29,483 bases of DNA. Source: Anaerolineaceae bacterium (GTDB lineage: Bacteria > Chloroflexota > Anaerolineae > Anaerolineales > Villigracilaceae). This document shows positions 8,201-14,941 of the stretch, one piece after another. The stretch lies in contig VFKQ01000151.1 of the NCBI GenBank assembly GCA_009885445.1, forward strand, positions 1 through 29,483. Reading direction: 5' to 3'. The translations under genes and the position numbers were made by a program. Position 1 is the first letter of the stretch; every line of letters begins with the position of its first letter. The notes under the pieces are model-generated. The model did no database searches. It saw nothing but the letters and a program-made list of their open reading frames with translations, and had not been told where the DNA came from.

Positions 8201-8483
8201 AGCGCGGCTTGTTTTCGAGCAGGGCCATCTCGCCAAGGGCTTCACCCGCCCCCAGGTTTGCCAGCACCTGACGTTGCGGGTCTTTGGCTGCGCCTTTAAA
8301 GATCTCCAGTTCGCCCGACACGATGACATAAAGAGCGTCACCGGCCTCGCCCTCCTGAAACAAAATGTCTCCCTGCTTCAGCGCTTGGGTTTCAGCCTTC
8401 GCCGCCAGGTACGTCAGCAGTTCGTCCGACAGGTCGGAAAACAGGAAGGCATTTTTGAGAATCTTGTTGACTTTTTTGCTCAA
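5217..8483 (-). CDS. Cyclic-nucleotide-binding / TIR / transmembrane / 14x WD40 fusion protein
   Basis: The 1088-residue product has four parts. Residues about 14-130 are a CRP-like cyclic-nucleotide-binding domain whose binding cassette is intact (GEALGEMALL with E85; PRSA with R94 and S95). Residues about 158-280 are a bacterial TIR domain (VFISYSRRDKKFV, VKTWVDWENI, VFVISPDSLHSAVCQREL); E230 in CQRE matches the catalytic glutamate of TIR NAD hydrolases. A single membrane segment spans about 361-383, followed by an Ala-rich helical stretch. Residues about 474-1052 hold 14 WD40 repeats, enough for two seven-bladed propellers, and a tail CSRVFRDLTTEERAQYLI. The sensor and TIR halves are probably cytoplasmic and the propellers would then be outside the membrane, though one segment cannot fix topology. 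The cyclic-nucleotide plus TIR pairing is that of PycTIR, the effector of Pycsar anti-phage systems. No nucleotide cyclase is adjacent. The start is TTG with AGGA 9-10 bases upstream; no ATG fits. Confidence 0.9.
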   Translation of the reverse strand: MSKKVNKILKNAFLFSDLSDELLTYLAAKAETQALKQGDILFQEGEAGDALYVIVSGELEIFKGAAKDPQRQVLANLGAGEALGEMALLENKPRSASAQALEDCSLLQLKRQDFDALLQKHAQLALKMTAVISARLRLMEGVTASAQTAAKSADRSKTSVFISYSRRDKKFVKAFDTAVNAEGVKTWVDWENIPLTADWWNEVVRGIKNADAFVFVISPDSLHSAVCQRELQTALENNKHLVPVLHRDAAQDIIPPALAAANWVAMHTEKEMRANLSAMLAVINTDLDWLRQHTRLLGRALEWNGAARNNGLLLRGPDLDQAQAWLAKAGAIKDSKPLPLHGEYIQASRRDSVRRTRITQAFSLGFSVMLVVATIVSLLSLRNANIARDQAEAAQATAVSYANAAATAQFSAEASLAQSERLRLALELKGILDDPLGNVETATLLSLQVLKSNYVPQADVLLGRALTQLYTIQLFRGHEDAVVSVAISADGRYVVTGSEDHTARLWDASTGKEILQFSGHTAPIRSVAFSPNGKYVLTGSTDMTARLWDATSGKELIQFSGHTDRINSVAFSSDGRYIVTGSDDTTARLWDAVSGKELLVFAGHTEPVNSVAISSDGGYILTGSDDTTARMWNIDTAQETRVFVGHAREVLCVAFSPDGKYVLTGSDANARLFSVLSGLETLQFVGHADRVRSVTFSSDGKYVLTAGSDRTARLWDATTSQQLRLFSGHTDLVGSAVFSTDGKTILTGSLDRTARLWNATASQRTRVFSGHTDTIYALAFSPNGKYVLTGSADNTMRLWDAETDSQLMLFSGHTNWVAGVAFSPDGKYALSASWDKTARLWDIATGRELLQFSGHTDAVNSVAFSADGTLILTSSDDRTTRLWDAATGKELLVFSGHTKSVKSAVFSRDGKLILSGGNDMTARLWDAATGNFLMEFIGHTDEIKGVAFSPDGKFAATASDDKTARLWDVSTGQEIRQFIGHTNQIKSVAFSPDGQFILTGSDDTTARLWDAATGLEIRSFVSHTAPIRSVAFSPDGKFVLTGSADKSARLWDTDYRTTMLLACSRVFRDLTTEERAQYLITDTTPICP
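5328..7064 (-). repeat. Fourteen tandem WD40-encoding units of about 126 bp
   Basis: Each unit encodes about 42 residues of the form F-GHT---SVAFSPDGK-VLTGS-D-TARLWDA-TG-E. Unit 5 is one residue short (TGSDANARLFSV) and unit 14 has SHT in place of GHT. The DNA units remain alike enough for slippage or recombination to change the number of repeats. Confidence 0.85.
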
Positions 8484-8570
8484 GGTTCAAGTTCCTATTG
8501 AAACTGAAATTTAACCGTTCTTCACGATCTCGATTTCATTTTCTGTCAGCATTTCTACAGATTATACGCC

Positions 8571-8576
8571 CCTGCC
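8571..8576 (-). promoter_or_regulatory. -10 box of the TIR-WD40 gene
   Basis: A perfect TATAAT on the minus strand, 87 bases before the TTG start, with no good -35. It lies back to back with a plus-strand TATAAT at 8590-8595. Confidence 0.45.
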
Positions 8577-8601
8577 CACAACCCCGCGCTATAATTCGCG
8601 C

Positions 8602-8736
8602 ATGACCTCCGTCACTGGGTTTTCATGGGCGATAGCATGCCCTGATTTTACCCGATATGAAAAAACGAGATTACCGCGCAAGGCGCATGTGTGCACGCCA
8701 AAGTTGTCACCCGATTCAGACTTCGGAAATCTTTAA
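8602..8736 (+). CDS. Possible short leaderless ORF running into the foldback element
   Basis: TATAAT at 8590-8595 is followed after six bases by an ATG and 44 codons (MTSVTGFSWAIACPDFTRYE onward), ending in TAA inside the repeat at 8688-8817. The promoter and ATG spacing copies that of other genes in the window, but the peptide matches no family I know. It may be the stump of a gene interrupted by the element, or chance. Confidence 0.25.
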   Translation: MTSVTGFSWAIACPDFTRYEKTRLPRKAHVCTPKLSPDSDFGNL

Positions 8737-8817
8737 GAGGGTTCTCCGTTTTAGGCGCATCCGGCGAGATTTCCGAAGTCTTTACGCCGAGTCTCTGACA
8801 TGGTTTGCGTGCACACA
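8688..8817. mobile_element. MITE-like foldback element, copy 1 (130 bp)
   Basis: The terminal inverted repeats TGTGTGCACGC (8688-8698) and GCGTGCACACA (8807-8817) are perfect. Inside, AGACTTCGGAAATCT (8718-8732) and its exact complement (8767-8781) form a 15-base-pair stem around a 34-base loop. A second copy, about nine bases in ten identical, lies at 16057-16184. Both end 36-44 bases upstream of the ATG of a plus-strand gene, after that gene's own short promoter gap. It has no coding capacity and I see no clear target duplication. A non-autonomous transposon is the best guess. Confidence 0.75.
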
Positions 8818-8853
8818 GACGCATGCATCTCGGAGTGCGCCTCCTCGCGCAGG

Positions 8854-8859
8854 TATAAT
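8854..8859 (+). promoter_or_regulatory. -10 box placed for a leaderless transcript of the acyltransferase gene
   Basis: A perfect TATAAT six bases before the ATG at 8866, with no Shine-Dalgarno sequence. Transcription should begin at or next to the start codon. Confidence 0.6.
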
Positions 8860-8865
8860 CGCCTC

Positions 8866-9996
8866 ATGCGCATCAAAGGACTCGATGGTCTGCGGGCCAT
8901 TGCCTTTTTCTTCGTCTTCGCCGCCCACGCGGGCTGGGTCGATTTTGGCTGGCCAGCCATGCAATCCTTCTTCGTGCTTTCGGGGTTTCTGATCACCGGC
9001 ATCCTGCAGGAAATGAAGGCCTGCCTGCCACTCAAGCCTTATCTGATTAAATTCTATGGGCGGCGCTTCCTGCGTATTTTTCCAGTCTATTATTTTTACC
9101 TGCTGGTCATCTGGCTGATCATCCCCTATATCATCGAAGCCGGTTTCAAAGCCAACTATTTAAAGGAAGTGCAGTCACAATTCGTCTACGCGGTCACCTA
9201 TACTTACGAACTGTACATGGTCTCCAATCACTTCGAACTGGCCAACAATTTTCTGACCCACCTGTGGTCGCTTTCAATGGAGGAGCAATTCTATATCCTC
9301 TGGCCGCTCCTCGTTTTCTTCGTGCCGCGCAAATCAGAACGCAACGTGTTCCTCTCTGTAATCGCCTTCTCCATCCTCTTTCGCCTCGGGTTATTCATCG
9401 CTTATGCTCAAGGCCTCGCGCCGGACTTTCTACGCCCCAGCGCCCAGCATGTGCTGTACGTGTTCCCCTTTTCGCATTTAGAGGCCTTCGCCCTCGGCGC
9501 ACTGTTGACCGTGGTTAAGATTCCGCGCGCTCGTTTGCAATTTAATATTCTCGTCATCGCCGTGCCCGCGTTGGGATTAATCACAGATTTTGCGGCCACA
9601 GGCCAGTGGCAAAATTTCTCCAGCCTCGGTTATCCATTGATCATGTCACATGCCGCCAAGCCGGTCTGGGCCTACTCCGTCATCAATTACTTTTGGACCG
9701 TGGTCGTATACGGCGTCGCCTTCGAAGGCTGGTTTTTGCGCCTGCTCGAATGGCCGCCCGCGCGCTACCTCGGAAAAATCTCCTATGGGTTATACGTGTA
9801 TCATTACGCCCTGATCTGGTTTGTCACCATTCCGTTTGGGATTCAAGCGATGCCCTTGTCATTCACTAGCGCCATGCTCGCCCTCGGTCTCGACCTGATC
9901 ATCGCCAGCCTCAGTTTCCGCTTTATGGAAAAACCAATCAGCGATTTGAAAGACCGTTACTTTGGTTACGTCCCTGTGCCAGCCAAAATAAATTAG
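8866..9996 (+). CDS. OafA/YrhL-type membrane acyltransferase (acyltransferase 3 family)
   Basis: The 376-residue product opens with the family signature IKGLDGLRAIAFFFVFAAHA, in which the histidine is the conserved active-site candidate. FFVLSGFLITG and the block LWSLSMEEQFYILWPLL follow. About ten hydrophobic segments span the length, ending near FRFMEKPISDLK, also typical. Proteins of this family move acetyl or other acyl groups onto sugars of surface polysaccharides at the membrane. The ATG at 8866 follows TATAAT by six bases. A longer reading from 8800 would begin inside the foldback element and add a poor tail. The GNAT gene follows after 3 bases, so the two are probably co-transcribed. 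The substrate is not known. Confidence 0.9.
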   Translation: MRIKGLDGLRAIAFFFVFAAHAGWVDFGWPAMQSFFVLSGFLITGILQEMKACLPLKPYLIKFYGRRFLRIFPVYYFYLLVIWLIIPYIIEAGFKANYLKEVQSQFVYAVTYTYELYMVSNHFELANNFLTHLWSLSMEEQFYILWPLLVFFVPRKSERNVFLSVIAFSILFRLGLFIAYAQGLAPDFLRPSAQHVLYVFPFSHLEAFALGALLTVVKIPRARLQFNILVIAVPALGLITDFAATGQWQNFSSLGYPLIMSHAAKPVWAYSVINYFWTVVVYGVAFEGWFLRLLEWPPARYLGKISYGLYVYHYALIWFVTIPFGIQAMPLSFTSAMLALGLDLIIASLSFRFMEKPISDLKDRYFGYVPVPAKIN

Positions 9997-9999
9997 ACT

Positions 10000-11016
10000 A
10001 TGGCCAACATGACTACTGCTCCTCTCTCCACAAACCTGACTGCCTCTGCCCACCTGCGGCCGCTCAATATTTTGCGCGACTTGCCGCAGGTGGCCGACCT
10101 GCTTGAGTCGTGCTTTGCAGACGCCTTTGACGCGGACGATAAAAACTACGTGCGCGAAATGCGCCGCGCCAGCGGCGACGATCCCTGGTTGCAGTGGGCC
10201 AGCGCCGCCATGGAAGGCACATCCATGCCGCTCAGCGGTTATGTCTGGGAGCAGGACGGGCGCATCGTCGGCAACGCCAGCCTGATCGTCTTCCGTCATC
10301 ACAAACGCAAACTCTACGTGCTGGCCAACATCGCCGTGCATCCCGATTTCCGTCATCGCGGCATCGCGCGCGCGCTCACCGAACGCGGCATGGCGCACGC
10401 CCGTCAACGCAACGCCGATGAAATCTGGCTCCACGTACGCGACGACAACGCCGACGCGCTCGACCTCTACAACGACCTCGGCTTTCGCGAACGCGCGCGG
10501 CGCACCACGTGGATATCCACGCCCGACCCTCTGCCCGAATTGCCCGAAGATAAAATCCAAATTCAACCGCGCCACAAACGTTTTTGGGCGCGTCAACTGG
10601 CCTGGCTTAAAAAATCACATCCCGATGAACTCGGCTGGTATCGTCACTGGAATTTTGAAGTGCTCGCCCCCGGCTGGTGGAATTGGTTCTATCTTTTTTT
10701 CGTAGACTTTAACCTGCGACAGTGGTCCGCCCTGCGCGAGGGGACTCTACACGCGCTTCTTTCCTGGACCCCAAACGGGTTGCGCCAAGAGACCTTGTGG
10801 CTGGCCCTCGGCGAAGACTCGGCCCTCGAAGCCGTCACCCGCCTGCTCGTCCGCGCGCGAGGCGAGATTGGCAAGCGCCGCGTTCAGCTCGAGCATCCCG
10901 TCGGCCGCGCAGACGAATCGATTCGCGCCGCGGGTTTTATCCCGCGCCGCACACTGGTGTGGATGAGCGCACCCGGCGCAACTAAAGCGGCGGGTCTGCG
11001 TAGATTGTTTATGTAA
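10000..11016 (+). CDS. GNAT-family N-acetyltransferase
   Basis: The 338-residue product has a typical GNAT core at about residues 20-170. The acetyl-CoA-binding stretch is LANIAVHPDFRHRGIARALT, with the R-x-x-G-I-A form of motif A, followed by VRDDNADALDLYNDLGFRER (motif B). The C-terminal half (about 190-338) resembles a second, degenerate acetyltransferase unit, with AVTRLLVRARGEIGKRRVQL and an ending IRAAGFIPRRTLVWM. The start could be the ATG at 10000 or the one at 10009; neither has a clear ribosome site, consistent with coupling to the acyltransferase gene ending three bases earlier. The substrate is unknown. Confidence 0.85.
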   Translation: MANMTTAPLSTNLTASAHLRPLNILRDLPQVADLLESCFADAFDADDKNYVREMRRASGDDPWLQWASAAMEGTSMPLSGYVWEQDGRIVGNASLIVFRHHKRKLYVLANIAVHPDFRHRGIARALTERGMAHARQRNADEIWLHVRDDNADALDLYNDLGFRERARRTTWISTPDPLPELPEDKIQIQPRHKRFWARQLAWLKKSHPDELGWYRHWNFEVLAPGWWNWFYLFFVDFNLRQWSALREGTLHALLSWTPNGLRQETLWLALGEDSALEAVTRLLVRARGEIGKRRVQLEHPVGRADESIRAAGFIPRRTLVWMSAPGATKAAGLRRLFM

Positions 11017-11048
11017 AAGGGTTTATAAAATTATTACTTCCCTCATGC

Positions 11049-11140
11049 CTGTCATTGCGAGGGCGTACTCGCCCGAAGCAATCCCCTGTTCGACCACGAG
11101 ATTGCTTCGTCGGGAAGAGCGCCCTCCTCGCAATGACGGA
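11049..11140. repeat. Long imperfect palindrome of the TCATTGCGAG / CTCGCAATGA type
   Basis: Left arm TGTCATTGCGAGGGCG and CCCGAAGCAATC; right arm GATTGCTTCGTCGGG and CGCCCTCCTCGCAATGACGG. The two fold into one long hairpin of about 92 bases. I know this motif as a dispersed repeat in many bacterial genomes. It lies between the GNAT and holin-like genes and may also slow or stop transcription. Confidence 0.75.
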
Positions 11141-11172
11141 AGTTATTTATTTACAAAGCAATAGGAGAAACA

Positions 11173-11550
11173 ATGAATAAATTTTTACTGCGTTGGATCG
11201 TTAACTGTATCGCGTTGTTCGCCGCGGTGAGCCTGGTGCCGGATGTGGACTTTAACAACGGCTGGCCCGCGCTGATCGGCCTGGGCTTAATTATGGTGCT
11301 GGTCAATGCAATCGTCAAACCCATCGTCCAGTTTCTTGGCTGTCTGCCAACCGTGCTGACTCTCGGGTTGTTTGCGCTGGTCATCAACGCCTTCCTGTTC
11401 TGGCTCACCGGCAGAATCGGCGATTTGTTCGGCGTGGGTTTCAGCGTAGACGGTTTCTGGCCCGCGCTGTGGGGCGGACTCGTCGTCAGTGTGGTGGGCG
11501 CGGTGATGGGCTGGTTCTTGAGGGATGAGTCGAAGAGCCGCAGGAAGTAA
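11173..11550 (+). CDS. Small membrane protein of the phage-holin-4 (YvlD-like) family
   Basis: The 125-residue product has four hydrophobic segments and the family pattern: FLLRWIVNCIALFAAVSLVP, GLGLIMVLVNAIVKPIVQFL, LPTVLTLGLFALVINAFLFW and a final SVVGAVMGWFLRDESKSRRK. Despite the family name, these are ordinary chromosomal membrane proteins in most bacteria, often tied to envelope stress, and nothing around this gene suggests a prophage. AGGAG lies five bases before the ATG. Its own terminator follows, so it is either a single gene or the last of the acyltransferase group. Confidence 0.88.
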   Translation: MNKFLLRWIVNCIALFAAVSLVPDVDFNNGWPALIGLGLIMVLVNAIVKPIVQFLGCLPTVLTLGLFALVINAFLFWLTGRIGDLFGVGFSVDGFWPALWGGLVVSVVGAVMGWFLRDESKSRRK

Positions 11551-11576
11551 TCAGTTTTCAGTCACCAGTCACCAGT

Positions 11577-11614
11577 AAAAAAGAAGACAGTCATTTTACG
11601 ACTGTCCTCTTTTT
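11577..11614 (+). terminator. Rho-independent terminator after the holin-4 family gene
   Basis: AAGAAGACAGTC (11581-11592), loop ATTTTAC, then GACTGTCCTCTT (11600-11611) and a T run. The arms pair over almost their whole length. A-rich sequence before and T-rich sequence after suit both directions, so it may also stop the convergent minus-strand gene ending at 11750. Confidence 0.8.
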
Positions 11615-11640
11615 GTAATGCGACACTAGTGTCGCGTTAC
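11615..11640. repeat. 26-bp near-perfect palindrome GTAAYGCGACAC-TA-GTGTCGCRTTAC
   Basis: One mismatched pair in 26 bases. A relative, GCAACAC-A-GTGTTGC joined to ATTAC, lies at 15645-15665. It sits directly behind the terminator. Dispersed palindrome family; function unknown. Confidence 0.6.
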
Positions 11641-11647
11641 AAAAAAA

Positions 11648-11746
11648 CTTAGCGCTCTTTGCGGTAAAAATTTACGCGAGATAAATCTCATGTTACGTTG
11701 CTCTTCTTAAAACCTTGGCGCTCTTCGCGTCCTTGGCGGTGAAAAT
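11648..11746. repeat. Two copies of a dispersed CTTNGCGCTCTTCGCG-type repeat
   Basis: Copies at 11648-11671 (AGCGCTCTTTGCGGTAAAAA) and 11713-11746 (GGCGCTCTTCGCGTCCTTGG then CGGTGAAAAT) fill the convergent gap between 11550 and 11750. Similar strings occur at 15773-15804 and 18685-18714. This kind of repeat is common between genes in environmental genomes. Confidence 0.55.
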
Positions 11747-11749
11747 GTG

Positions 11750-13402
11750 TTATCTGCCGTAAAACGGCGCGGAGGCTTGCATGATTTGTTCTAACAGATA
11801 CAGATTGTTTGTGATGAGCGCGATCAAGAAAACCGAGAGGGCGGCGAGAAACCATTTTTGCGCGGCGAAGCGTTGCAGTGCAAAGGCAACGAATAAGACC
11901 AGCGCATAAACCCAATCGGGTGAATACAGCAGGGGGTCGTCGCCGTAAATTACATGCAAGGCCAGGTTGAAACCAACGCACAGCAACAGCCCCAGCGCGA
12001 GCGTGTTGCGATTGCCTTTCAGCCAGTCCCACGCAAACAGGGCCAGCGATGCGGCGAGGATGAGCATCCACGTTTTGGCGAGGACGTCGCCCAGTCCGCT
12101 GTAACCGGCAACGTGGAATTCGCCGTCGCTGATCTTAAAGGTGCGGAAGTTGGGGAAGTCCACGCCCAATTCTTTTGTCAGAATAAACGGCTCGGGCGCG
12201 ACGATGCCATACAGCGCCACCGCGCGGATGGTGAGCACAACGCGTCCGCGCATGCGCCAGGCGGATTCTTGCGCGTCGAATTGGTAGCCCTGCTCAGCGC
12301 GCACATTGGACAGGCTGAGGGGTTGCGCCACGGGAACGAGCGCCACTTGAATCAGATTCAACACAAAGCCAATTGCCACAACCAGCAGACCATATTGAAT
12401 CAGCGTTTTGATTCGTCGCGGCTGTGTGACGAAAAACAGAATCGCCGTCTGTGCCAGATTGGTGATGGTGATGCCAAAGACGAGTACCCCCGCTGGCACC
12501 AACGATTTAAGCGAGGGGGATTCGTTTTGTACAAGCGACACGAAAAAAAGAACAGCGAGCGCCGAATAAATATAGGTTTCGATCATCGAACCCAGAATCA
12601 GGTGCGATGTACTGACACCGAGCAGGGAGGCGATCAACACAGCGTAGGCGTCATTGCCCGAAGCGCGGCGCACGATGCGCCAAACGAGGAAGACGCAACC
12701 TGCCGCCGCCAGCGCGTGGACAATGAAGACCGCGTGCAATCTGTCGCCGTTGAGGCAGAGGGAGGTGAACCAGACGAGGGGGCGCAGAAAAAGCAAAACG
12801 GCGGGGTGCACCGCGCGCACCCCGTCGGTGATGTCGCTGGCTGATGCGGCTTGCAGACGCGCCAGCCAGGCGGAGATGTCTATGTCGAAATATTGGTCGA
12901 GGGTGTAGTGGCCGGGGAAGTTGACCGTGGCGGCGAAGAGGAAGTAGGTAATAAAGAAGAGCGCGGCGAGAACAAGGCCATGTAGAGACGTTACATTGCA
13001 ACGTCCTAATTCTCGCCGGACGAGAAGCCACGCAAGCGGCAAGGAGCAAAGGGCCGTGAGGGTAAAGGTCGGGACGCGCGACGAGTCTATGAATAGCAGG
13101 CGCGAGTCGAATAGGGTGGGAAAATGCAGGACGAGGGCGAACCCGTTTAGGGCGAGGCTGGAGGCGGGGATGAGGGCGAGGGCGACGGTCCAGTTGGGCG
13201 ATTCGATCGGGGCGCGGAAGAAAATCCAATAGGTTGTCGTCGCGCAAAAGATGGTGATGATGAGAGTCAGAAAAATAAATTGAAGTGTGCCGGAATAAAA
13301 GTTGATCAGGAAGCTGGTAATAAAAAATGCCGCGGCCCCGCCGATGAGGAAGGCGGGGAGCACGCGGCTGAATTTTGGAGATTGTGCGATGGTGTTATTC
13401 AC
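11750..13402 (-). CDS. Large polytopic membrane protein, GT-C-like
   Basis: From the GTG at 13402 the product has 550 residues and about 12 hydrophobic segments. I recognise no catalytic motif with certainty. The layout, with charged loops such as YTLDQYFDIDISAWLARLQA early and hydrophobic pairs throughout, resembles lipid-sugar-dependent GT-C glycosyltransferases. It is the last gene of the ruvA / AI-2E / small acidic protein run. A TTG start at 13453 is possible, but it lies inside a strong hairpin and has no ribosome site. A dispersed palindrome at 12981-13005 is read in frame as RCNVTSLHG between two hydrophobic segments. Confidence 0.7.
   Translation of the reverse strand: MNNTIAQSPKFSRVLPAFLIGGAAAFFITSFLINFYSGTLQFIFLTLIITIFCATTTYWIFFRAPIESPNWTVALALIPASSLALNGFALVLHFPTLFDSRLLFIDSSRVPTFTLTALCSLPLAWLLVRRELGRCNVTSLHGLVLAALFFITYFLFAATVNFPGHYTLDQYFDIDISAWLARLQAASASDITDGVRAVHPAVLLFLRPLVWFTSLCLNGDRLHAVFIVHALAAAGCVFLVWRIVRRASGNDAYAVLIASLLGVSTSHLILGSMIETYIYSALAVLFFVSLVQNESPSLKSLVPAGVLVFGITITNLAQTAILFFVTQPRRIKTLIQYGLLVVAIGFVLNLIQVALVPVAQPLSLSNVRAEQGYQFDAQESAWRMRGRVVLTIRAVALYGIVAPEPFILTKELGVDFPNFRTFKISDGEFHVAGYSGLGDVLAKTWMLILAASLALFAWDWLKGNRNTLALGLLLCVGFNLALHVIYGDDPLLYSPDWVYALVLFVAFALQRFAAQKWFLAALSVFLIALITNNLYLLEQIMQASAPFYGR
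12981..13005. repeat. Dispersed palindromic repeat inside a coding region
   Basis: The plus strand starts TGTAGAGACGTTACATTG and ends CAACGTC, giving arms GACGTT and AACGTC around a 7-base loop. The form TGTAGAGACGTTRCA is one I know as a dispersed palindrome in several phyla. Here it keeps the reading frame of the membrane protein. Confidence 0.5.
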
Positions 13403-13438
13403 AAGACGCAAGTAACCACGGGTGAGCAGGATAAAAGT

Positions 13439-13466
13439 TTTTGCGCCGCGCAAGGGCGGCGCAAAA
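13439..13466. other. Perfect 11-bp hairpin between two minus-strand genes
   Basis: TTTTGCGCCGC (13439-13449) and GCGGCGCAAAA (13456-13466) around a six-base loop. The flanking T and A tracts are in the wrong order for a standard terminator, so it may instead be an mRNA-processing or attenuation structure. Confidence 0.45.
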
Positions 13467-13498
13467 TTTATTTCATCGCTTGTATCTGTGGTTAATAT

Positions 13499-13678
13499 TT
13501 ATGAAAGTGAACGCATCAGTTGCAGGAACTCGTCCCATTCTTCATTGAAGAAGTGCAGGGTCAGGTCGCCGAGTTCGATGTGGTAGGTGACCTCGCCATC
13601 GGGTTCTGCGGCTTTCCAAATGATGTAGTTGTCGGTCTCGGCGAGGGTGTCGGTTTGGGGTTCGTGTCCGTTGTTCAT
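13499..13678 (-). CDS. Small acidic conserved protein, 59 residues
   Basis: The product begins MNNGHEPQTDTLAETDNYII and ends FFNEEWDEFLQLMRSLS, with the core EPDGEVTYHIELGDLTLHFF between. It is strongly acidic, has no membrane segment and begins after a clear AGGAG six bases before the ATG. I remember very similar small proteins (TLAET-NY, YHIELG-vTLHFF-EEW) in Chloroflexota genomes, so it is a real gene despite its size, but no function is known to me. It starts 15 bases after the AI-2E gene and is probably in the same operon. Confidence 0.8.
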   Translation of the reverse strand: MNNGHEPQTDTLAETDNYIIWKAAEPDGEVTYHIELGDLTLHFFNEEWDEFLQLMRSLS

Positions 13679-13693
13679 GTGAATCTCCTGGGG

Positions 13694-14935
13694 TTATTTT
13701 CTGGTGCGCAATGCGTTGAGGCGCGCGCGCAGGGACGGTCCGCTGGGGGCGGTGTGATGGGCCATTTCGGGCCAGGGGTTGAGGTCGAACATTTTGCGTA
13801 GCATGTATTGGCCGAAGAGTTGCAATGTGGCTAGCATGGGTGCGGCGATGACGACGCCGAGGATGCCGAGCAGGCTTGCTGAGATGAGCGCCGCGACGAG
13901 CACTGCCGCCGGGTGGACGCGCAGTGCGTCGGCGAGGATGCGCGGGCTGACGATGTTGTCGAAGACCTGGTCTATGACGAGAGCGGTGATGAAAATGACT
14001 AGAGTGTAATTCAGCGGTTGCTCAGCGAAGAAGGGCCGGTCGGGTTGAAAGTAGGTGACGAGTACGAGTATGGTCCAATTGATGGCCGGGCCGATGTAGG
14101 GCACGAAGCGCGCGAAGCCGGCGGCGATGGCCAGGCCGATGGCGTATTGCACACCGAGTAAACTCAGCACCACAAAGTAGACTGTGATGGTGGCGGCGAA
14201 GATGATGATCTGCCCGCGCAGGAAGGCCTTCCAGATACGGCTGAGTTCGATACTTAAGCGATTGATGTCTGCTGTGTAGCCGGGGATATCCACTTTGAAA
14301 ATATCTTCGCGCAGGCCGCCGCTTTCAAGTAATACAAAAAAGGAAATCAATAGGACGAAGAGTGACCAGCCCAGGAAGGTGGCGGCGCTTCCGGCCACCG
14401 AGCCGAGCACGGTTCCGGTTTGGCTGAGCACTGTTTTGCCAACGCTGAGTAACTGGTCGCTGATGGAGGTCAGGTTGAAGTTGCTTAGGTCTATGCCGCG
14501 CGCTGAAACCCAGGCGATCGCATCGGGCAGGATGGTGGGCAGTTCTTCAAGGCTCGATTGCAGGACGCTGATGAAGCTCTGAATCTGGTTGACGAGGCCG
14601 ACCCCGCCGAGGGTGAGGGCGCTGCCGAGCAGAATCAAAATGAGCAGGTAGACCAGTGACACCGAGGCGCGCCAGGAGAGCTTTGTCCAGCCGCCGAGGG
14701 CGGAGGCGAGAGGATGCAGAAGGTAGGATAGGGTGAACGAAATTAAAAGCGGCCCGATGATGTTGCTGAAGCGAATGGTCATGGCGCCGACGATGACTAC
14801 GACGGTGAGGGCCACCACGAGTTTGGTGGTTGAACCCCAGCGCGGCGAGGCCGAAGGGCTTGCTACGGCCATTTGCGCCGGTTCGGCGGCGGGTTTTATT
14901 TTTGTTTTTGCTTTCGCTTCGCGGGTTGTTGCCAT
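13694..14935 (-). CDS. AI-2E family transporter (membrane permease)
   Basis: The 413-residue product has a Lys/Ala-rich cytoplasmic N-terminus (about 1-40), then around eight hydrophobic segments in the AI-2E pattern: a pair at 40-110, a long soluble stretch (about 115-195), and a C-terminal block with GFARFVPYIGPAINWTILVL and ILADALRVHPAAVLVAALI, the most conserved part. Family members range from the reported autoinducer-2 exporter to Na+/H+ antiporters, so the substrate is open. The ATG at 14935 is preferred; a GTG at 14941 directly abutting the ruvA stop is an alternative. It is tightly coupled to ruvA. Confidence 0.88.
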   Translation of the reverse strand: MATTREAKAKTKIKPAAEPAQMAVASPSASPRWGSTTKLVVALTVVVIVGAMTIRFSNIIGPLLISFTLSYLLHPLASALGGWTKLSWRASVSLVYLLILILLGSALTLGGVGLVNQIQSFISVLQSSLEELPTILPDAIAWVSARGIDLSNFNLTSISDQLLSVGKTVLSQTGTVLGSVAGSAATFLGWSLFVLLISFFVLLESGGLREDIFKVDIPGYTADINRLSIELSRIWKAFLRGQIIIFAATITVYFVVLSLLGVQYAIGLAIAAGFARFVPYIGPAINWTILVLVTYFQPDRPFFAEQPLNYTLVIFITALVIDQVFDNIVSPRILADALRVHPAAVLVAALISASLLGILGVVIAAPMLATLQLFGQYMLRKMFDLNPWPEMAHHTAPSGPSLRARLNALRTRK

Positions 14936-14941
14936 AATCAC

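Noticed and set aside
8688..8817. Integron attC site
   Set aside because: Size and fold are similar, but there is no GTTRRRY/RYYYAAC core and no integrase or cassette arrangement.
5217..8865. A complete Pycsar or CBASS defence operon
   Set aside because: Only the effector-like gene is present. Neither neighbour (ClpC, acyltransferase) is a nucleotide cyclase, and no second defence gene is seen.
11173..11550. Prophage lysis gene
   Set aside because: The holin name comes from the family; the neighbours are chromosomal enzymes and no phage gene is present.
13439..13466. Rho-independent terminator before the GT-C-like gene
   Set aside because: The hairpin is perfect but is preceded by T and followed by A on both strands, the reverse of a terminator.
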